Assembly (NCBI GenBank): GCA_964606085.1
Contig: CAZSFD010000079.1
Location: 1-23,985 of the forward strand
Source: CAIQJJ01 sp964606085
Lineage (GTDB): Bacteria > Chloroflexota > Anaerolineae > Anaerolineales > UBA4823
DNA length: 23,985 bases
Reading direction: 5' to 3'
The number at the start of each line of letters is the position of its first letter. Positions within the stretch are counted from its first letter, which is position 1. This document shows, one piece after another, positions 23,134 to 23,985 of this stretch. The position numbers were made by a program, and so were the translations under genes. A model generated the notes under the pieces. The model worked only from the letters and a program-made list of their open reading frames with translations. It had not been told where the DNA came from and ran no database searches.

Positions 23134-23946
23134 TCATGGCTGTTGTCTGGAAAAACGCCAACCACCCTCTTCCGATAAGCCTAAAACCATAATAGGATAT
23201 TCGCCATATAAGACAGCCATTGCTGTAACGGAATAGTTATCAACATTGGGCTTCGGCAATTGAATCCAACTTTGCCCCCAATCATTACTGAAAGAAACAC
23301 CTTCATGCGCTTTCTGAATATAAACATTTTGTGGATTGGCCGAGTCAATATAAATCCAGGTTATTCCATAGGACCATCCATATTCACTTTCTAGCCCTTT
23401 GGATAGATCGCTCCACGTTTCCCCACCATCAGTGGTCTTGAATAATTCCCCACTATCAGAACCAGCATAGATGGTTTGTGGGTGGAGGGGGTCAACTGCC
23501 AATGCTGCTATCCGATAATCTATCATTCCCCTATTCGCAGCGGAAAATGTCAGGCCGCCATCTGTGGATTTGTAGACGCCATGACCATTCCCGGTAAAGC
23601 CTCCTGTACCCAGGTAAATAATGTTGGAGTCAGTAGGATCAATCGCAATAGTAAGCACAGGCAATTCATCACTACCACTATCTGCAACTTTTGGAAGCCC
23701 ATCACCAATTTTTTGCCAGGTATTTCCGCCATCTACGCTGCGCTGCAAACTAAATCCTGGTGATATAGCGTATAAAATCTGGCTGATTTGAGGATCGGCA
23801 AATAGGAATAAATTAAATCCTCTTACATCAACCTTGCTCAAACGAGACCAGCTTTGGGCTTTATCTTTTGAAACATAAATGAGTCCATCCCACCCGCCCA
23901 TAGCTGCATAAAGGGTTGTGGGGTCAGATGAACTAATTTGACAATG
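23134..23946 (-). CDS. Asp-box (BNR/sortilin-like) beta-propeller protein, 5' end interrupted
   Basis: The protein is built from propeller blades with Asp-box motifs (S-x-D-x-G-x-T-W): VSKDKAQSW, RSVDGGNTW, KSTDGGLTF, KTTDGGETW and FSNDWGQSW. Between them lie segments like IAIDPTDSNIIYLGTGG and LAVDPLHPQTIYAGSDSG. Such proteins are often extracellular, but no signal peptide is visible here. The first ATG is at 23901, yet the blade pattern continues upstream (ISSSDPTTLYAAMGGWDG) to 23946, where TGA (23949-23947) stops the frame without any start codon. So the 5' part is missing, shifted into another frame, or lost. It precedes the small lipoprotein gene in the same direction. Function unknown. 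Confidence 0.7.
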   Translation of the reverse strand, partial: HCQISSSDPTTLYAAMGGWDGLIYVSKDKAQSWSRLSKVDVRGFNLFLFADPQISQILYAISPGFSLQRSVDGGNTWQKIGDGLPKVADSGSDELPVLTIAIDPTDSNIIYLGTGGFTGNGHGVYKSTDGGLTFSAANRGMIDYRIAALAVDPLHPQTIYAGSDSGELFKTTDGGETWSDLSKGLESEYGWSYGITWIYIDSANPQNVYIQKAHEGVSFSNDWGQSWIQLPKPNVDNYSVTAMAVLYGEYPIMVLGLSEEGGWRFSRQQP

Positions 23947-23985
23947 TCACATTAACTGCAAAAATCTGGTAAAACTGAGCGAATG

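Overview
The window looks like chromosomal DNA from a high-GC member of the Chloroflexota, most likely class Anaerolineae. Supporting this are lipoproteins with long Thr/Pro (TPT-type) linkers after the lipobox, coenzyme F420 genes (cofD, cofC, an LLM-class oxidoreductase) in a bacterial context, a fused transporter-HEAT-cyclic-nucleotide-binding protein, and a sparse use of Shine-Dalgarno sites. The lineage call is an inference from gene content, not a phylogenetic result.

Positions 1-4768 hold a high-affinity phosphate uptake operon: the 3' part of pstS, a strong hairpin terminator, then pstC-pstA-pstB-phoU. The permease genes overlap by 1-4 nt. PstA carries an unusual insertion of about 100 residues. 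Positions 4781-7218 hold a promoter, a 21-codon leader ORF with a terminator-like hairpin inside it, an SGNH-like lipoprotein lacking the usual catalytic Ser and His, and a translationally coupled anaerobic sulfatase-maturase-type radical SAM enzyme. Positions 7383-9599 hold a single gene for a membrane-anchored SPFH/band-7 protein with vault-like repeated N-terminal segments, ending in a textbook terminator. Positions 9606-10782 hold a radical SAM protein with a C-terminal helix-hairpin-helix, driven by a near-perfect promoter placed so that the mRNA should be leaderless.

Positions 10887-12191 (minus strand) encode an AAA_14/DUF4143 ATPase, divergent from an operon at 12294-15637 (a phytase-like/esterase-like lipoprotein and a GT39-type membrane glycosyltransferase). 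A cluster of REP-like repeats separates that operon from a convergent zinc-finger plus pRiA4b ORF-3-like gene (15761-16423, minus). That gene is divergent from cofD-cofC and an 1,096-residue MFS-HEAT-cNMP protein (16477-21386). An LLM-class F420-dependent oxidoreductase follows at 21456-22463. The last 1.5 kb is visibly more AT-rich and carries two minus-strand genes, a small lipoprotein and an Asp-box (BNR) protein whose 5' end is interrupted.

The observations most worth following up are: (1) a recurring layout in which the -10 box ends 6-7 nt before the ATG, indicating leaderless mRNAs; (2) the leader ORF/hairpin upstream of the SGNH lipoprotein; (3) the vault-like architecture of the SPFH protein; (4) a 26-nt palindromic repeat in two inverted copies 14 kb apart, each just after a stop codon; (5) a perfect 20-bp direct repeat linking the end of the LLM gene to the neighbouring lipoprotein gene. 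I saw no tRNA, rRNA, CRISPR array, intact insertion sequence or prophage. No gene-free stretch exceeds 300 bases.
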